From: Lachnospiraceae bacterium
GTDB lineage: Bacteria > Bacillota > Clostridia > Lachnospirales > Lachnospiraceae
Length of the DNA stretch: 7,876 nt
Assembly: GCA_021199395.1 (NCBI GenBank)
Contig: JAJQIE010000240.1
Location: 1-7,876 of the forward strand
Direction of reading: 5' to 3'
In this document: in pieces, positions 5,587-7,876 of the stretch
How positions within the stretch are numbered: the first letter of the stretch is position 1
Layout of the letters: each line of letters begins with the position of its first letter
Program-made: the position numbers and the translations under genes
The notes under the pieces: model-generated
The model's input: only the letters and a program-made list of their open reading frames with translations
What the model was told of the DNA's origin: nothing
Databases searched by the model: none

Positions 5587-7818
5587 ATGCAGGAGATTGC
5601 TTATGCTGTACAGTTTGTTCTGGCGTATTTCCTATTGCTGGTCTGGCTTCCTGCAAAGGTAATGGGGTGGAAGCTGCTGGATGAAGAGAATGGGTTTGAA
5701 TATGCGGTGAAATCACTGGCAATCAGTCATCTGGTACTGATCAATGGTGTGTTTCTGCTCGCTTTCCTTGGCATTTACCGGACACCGTTTCTGGTTTTGT
5801 ATCTGTGTATCGTTCTTGCAGCGGCGGTAAAACTGCGGGGTCTGAAATACCGGGCGCTGGCAGAGCGGATTCTTATCTGGTCTTACCATATTGTGAAAAA
5901 AGAATATAAGCTGTCCGTTTATCTGAGAAGGTGGGGCGGTGCTCTCAGCCGTCATATTCTGGGAGTGGTCCGGTCTCTTTTTAAATGCTTTTTTAACCGG
6001 GATATTTTTCAGAACCTGCTTTTTGTCGGTTCAATGGCAGTGATTGCCTATCGCAGATTTGAGGCTGTATGGGGAAATTACGCGTATCTGACTTCAGATA
6101 TGTATGTGCATCACAGCTGGATCAATTATATGGAAGACGGACAGATGTTCTATGATGGGATCTATCCGTTTGGTATGCATAATATGATTTCGGCTTTTCA
6201 CAAGCTGACCGGGTTGAATCTGAATACAGTCATGCGTTTTTGGGGTCCGTTTACAGCCGTTCTGATGGTGGCTGTTTTATACTGGTTTTCCAAAAAGATT
6301 TTTCACTCAGGATGCATCGCGGTTCTGCCTGTAGTGATATATTGTGTGTCTGATTTTATAAACAACGCCTACTCTTTCCGCCTGGCATATACGCTTCCAC
6401 AGGAGACAGGCATGATTTTCCTGCTTCCGTGTGCCTTTTTTCTGGGGCGGTATCTGATGGAGAACCGAAAATCTGACGGCCTCTGGTTTGCTCTCACGGC
6501 GGGGCTGATGGTGTCTTTCCATTTTTACACAGCTATTTTTGGTATTCTTTTATGCCTGGGAATCTGTCTGGGTTTTCTGAAAAAGCTGTTGAATTGGAAA
6601 CGTATCCGCTCCCTGTTCCTTTGGGTGCTGGTCGCGGCTCTGGTCAGCATCACACCGTTTGGAATAGGAATGCTGCAGGGATACTATTGGCAGGGTTCCA
6701 CCAGCTGGGCATTGAATGTCATAAGCAGCAGCACTGACAGCAGCTCGGAGGAGAGCCTGGAGACAGAAGAAACGGATGGGGCGAAGAAAGATAACCCCGG
6801 TATTCTGGAACGGATTCGGGAGAGGGCGGTTTCCTGCCTTGCCAGGATTCGGGAAGGAGTGCGGGCAGCTGTAGATGCGCAGATAGAAAATATGCCAGAG
6901 CCTTGGGGGAAATGCTTTCTGGCCAGCCTGACGCTGTTGGGTCTCATAGGCTTTATCCGCGTTCTTCTTTTACGGCGAAACGGTATCCGTGACCGAATGA
7001 AATTGTCCGTATGGTGTTGCTCTGCTTTTACGGTATGCCTGTATGTCAGCTGGGCTTTTGGCTTGCCAATGCTGATGCAGGAGGTGAGGCTTCGAATTTT
7101 CCTGGGATATATTGCCCCGCTGGTAGTAGCGGCTCCGATTGATTATCTGGGCACAGTACCAGTCGCCTGGCTGAAGTGTTTTCTGGAATACGGTCTGACC
7201 GGCGTACTCTCCGGAGCAATCTGCCTTTCTGCGTGGGAAAATGGATTCCCATACCAGTCCTGCTATGATCTGGAAACCTCCCTTGCGGCGGAGGCCTGCC
7301 TGGAAATCCAAAAGGAGTATGAGGACAGTACCTGGACAATGGTTTCTCCTGTGGAAGAATTCACGTTGAATTATAACAGAGGCTATCATTATGAACTCTG
7401 GGAGTTTATCACGGATATGGAGGAATATGAGGAGGGGATGACGCTCACAATTCCCACAGAGTATGTATTCTTTGTCCTTGAGAAACGTCCGATTCAGTAT
7501 AATCAGGTTCAGAATTCGGATGAAATATATTTGAACGAGGAGCTTTCAGAGGAGGATGCGGATCGGGTAATGACAAAGGAGGCTCTGCAGATCTCGGATG
7601 GCGGGGAAATGCTCTATTATTCTGTGTATGAGAACAGGCGCGGGCTGGAGGCAAAGCTCTACTGCTGGCTTGAGGCCTATATGGAGATATTTGCAGAACA
7701 GTTTGAGATTTATATGGAGGATGAGGAATGTGTGATTTATAAATTCACGCAGAACCCGGAAGCACCGAATAACCTGGCAATTGATTATGGTTACAATGAA
7801 ACCGCTGCCGGTAATTAA
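5587..7818 (+). CDS. Large polytopic membrane protein, GT-C-like, unknown family
   Basis: I do not recognise a named family. The 743-residue product starts at ATG 5587, six bases after AAGGGAG (5574-5580). Hydrophobic segments (about 13-14) lie near 3-25, 43-64, 66-83, 139-157, 214-235, 242-258, 276-291, 298-333 (probably two), 342-362, 442-460, 473-494, 503-525 and 530-549. A loop after the fourth segment carries SDMYVHHSWINYM (Asp171, His175, His176) and YDGIYPFGMHN (189-199). An acidic residue in an early external loop is typical of GT-C enzymes, which use polyprenyl-phosphate sugars, so a GT-C transferase, polymerase or chain-attachment enzyme is possible. Residues 363-441 form a long loop with a Ser/Glu-rich tract at 380-395. 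Residues about 550-743 are a soluble, very acidic domain with WTMVSPVEE (583-591) and GYHYELWEF, probably extracytoplasmic. It lies 26 bases after pelE, so a role in the same polysaccharide pathway is inferred. Confidence 0.7.
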   Translation: MQEIAYAVQFVLAYFLLLVWLPAKVMGWKLLDEENGFEYAVKSLAISHLVLINGVFLLAFLGIYRTPFLVLYLCIVLAAAVKLRGLKYRALAERILIWSYHIVKKEYKLSVYLRRWGGALSRHILGVVRSLFKCFFNRDIFQNLLFVGSMAVIAYRRFEAVWGNYAYLTSDMYVHHSWINYMEDGQMFYDGIYPFGMHNMISAFHKLTGLNLNTVMRFWGPFTAVLMVAVLYWFSKKIFHSGCIAVLPVVIYCVSDFINNAYSFRLAYTLPQETGMIFLLPCAFFLGRYLMENRKSDGLWFALTAGLMVSFHFYTAIFGILLCLGICLGFLKKLLNWKRIRSLFLWVLVAALVSITPFGIGMLQGYYWQGSTSWALNVISSSTDSSSEESLETEETDGAKKDNPGILERIRERAVSCLARIREGVRAAVDAQIENMPEPWGKCFLASLTLLGLIGFIRVLLLRRNGIRDRMKLSVWCCSAFTVCLYVSWAFGLPMLMQEVRLRIFLGYIAPLVVAAPIDYLGTVPVAWLKCFLEYGLTGVLSGAICLSAWENGFPYQSCYDLETSLAAEACLEIQKEYEDSTWTMVSPVEEFTLNYNRGYHYELWEFITDMEEYEEGMTLTIPTEYVFFVLEKRPIQYNQVQNSDEIYLNEELSEEDADRVMTKEALQISDGGEMLYYSVYENRRGLEAKLYCWLEAYMEIFAEQFEIYMEDEECVIYKFTQNPEAPNNLAIDYGYNETAAGN

Positions 7819-7841
7819 CAGATAAATGGATAAATAATAAT

Positions 7842-7876
7842 ATGAAGAAAAAAGTTCTGTTTGTAATGAATACGAT
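7842..7876 (+). CDS. Start of a further gene, probably a glycosyltransferase (cut by window end)
   Basis: ATG at 7842 opens a frame reading MKKKVLFVMNT to the window edge. This basic start followed by a hydrophobic first strand is typical of GT4-type glycosyltransferases, which often begin KKVLFVMNTM, but eleven codons cannot prove a family. It lies 23 bases after the preceding stop on the same strand, so it is probably in the operon. The only upstream purine-rich element is a weak GGA at 7828-7830, so initiation may be weaker than for the other genes. Confidence 0.5.
   Translation, partial: MKKKVLFVMNT

Overview
The window is one unbroken, same-strand operon segment that reads as a Gram-positive, Pel-type exopolysaccharide synthesis locus. 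Codon use, moderate GC content, strong GGAGG-type ribosome binding sites and the protein style suggest a Clostridia-class Firmicute, plausibly Lachnospiraceae. That assignment is inference from style, since no marker gene is present.

Layout, all on + strand: (1) 2-1246, the 3' part of pelF, a cytoplasmic GT4 glycosyltransferase whose N-terminus lies upstream of the window; (2) 1262-2740, pelG, a polytopic MOP-like membrane transporter with the family N-terminus MAGIGFELKK; (3) 2737-4635, a fusion of an NAD-dependent epimerase/SDR-like domain to a PelD-like module (four-helix membrane region, coiled coil, GAF) that ends without the GGDEF domain of Pseudomonas PelD; (4) 4652-5560, a PelE-like protein with two membrane helices and a helical-repeat cytoplasmic domain; (5) 5587-7818, a 743-residue polytopic protein of unknown family with GT-C-like features and an acidic C-terminal extracytoplasmic domain; (6) 7842 to the window end, the first codons of another gene, probably a glycosyltransferase. 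Intergenic gaps are 15, -4, 16, 26 and 23 bases. I see no internal promoter or terminator and no gene-free stretch over 300 bases.

How the genes would work together: in Pseudomonas aeruginosa, PelD, PelE, PelF and PelG form an inner-membrane synthase/export complex in which PelF polymerises sugar nucleotide, PelG carries the chain across the membrane, PelE is a scaffold and PelD senses c-di-GMP. All four counterparts are here in the order F-G-D-E. No PelA, PelB or PelC homologue is in the window; PelB and PelC are not expected without an outer membrane. The main points of interest are the swap of the c-di-GMP receptor domain for a degenerate nucleotide-binding SDR domain on PelD, and the uncharacterised large membrane protein downstream. 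Together they suggest a Pel-like polymer whose synthesis is controlled by a different signal and which may be modified or attached by extra enzymes.
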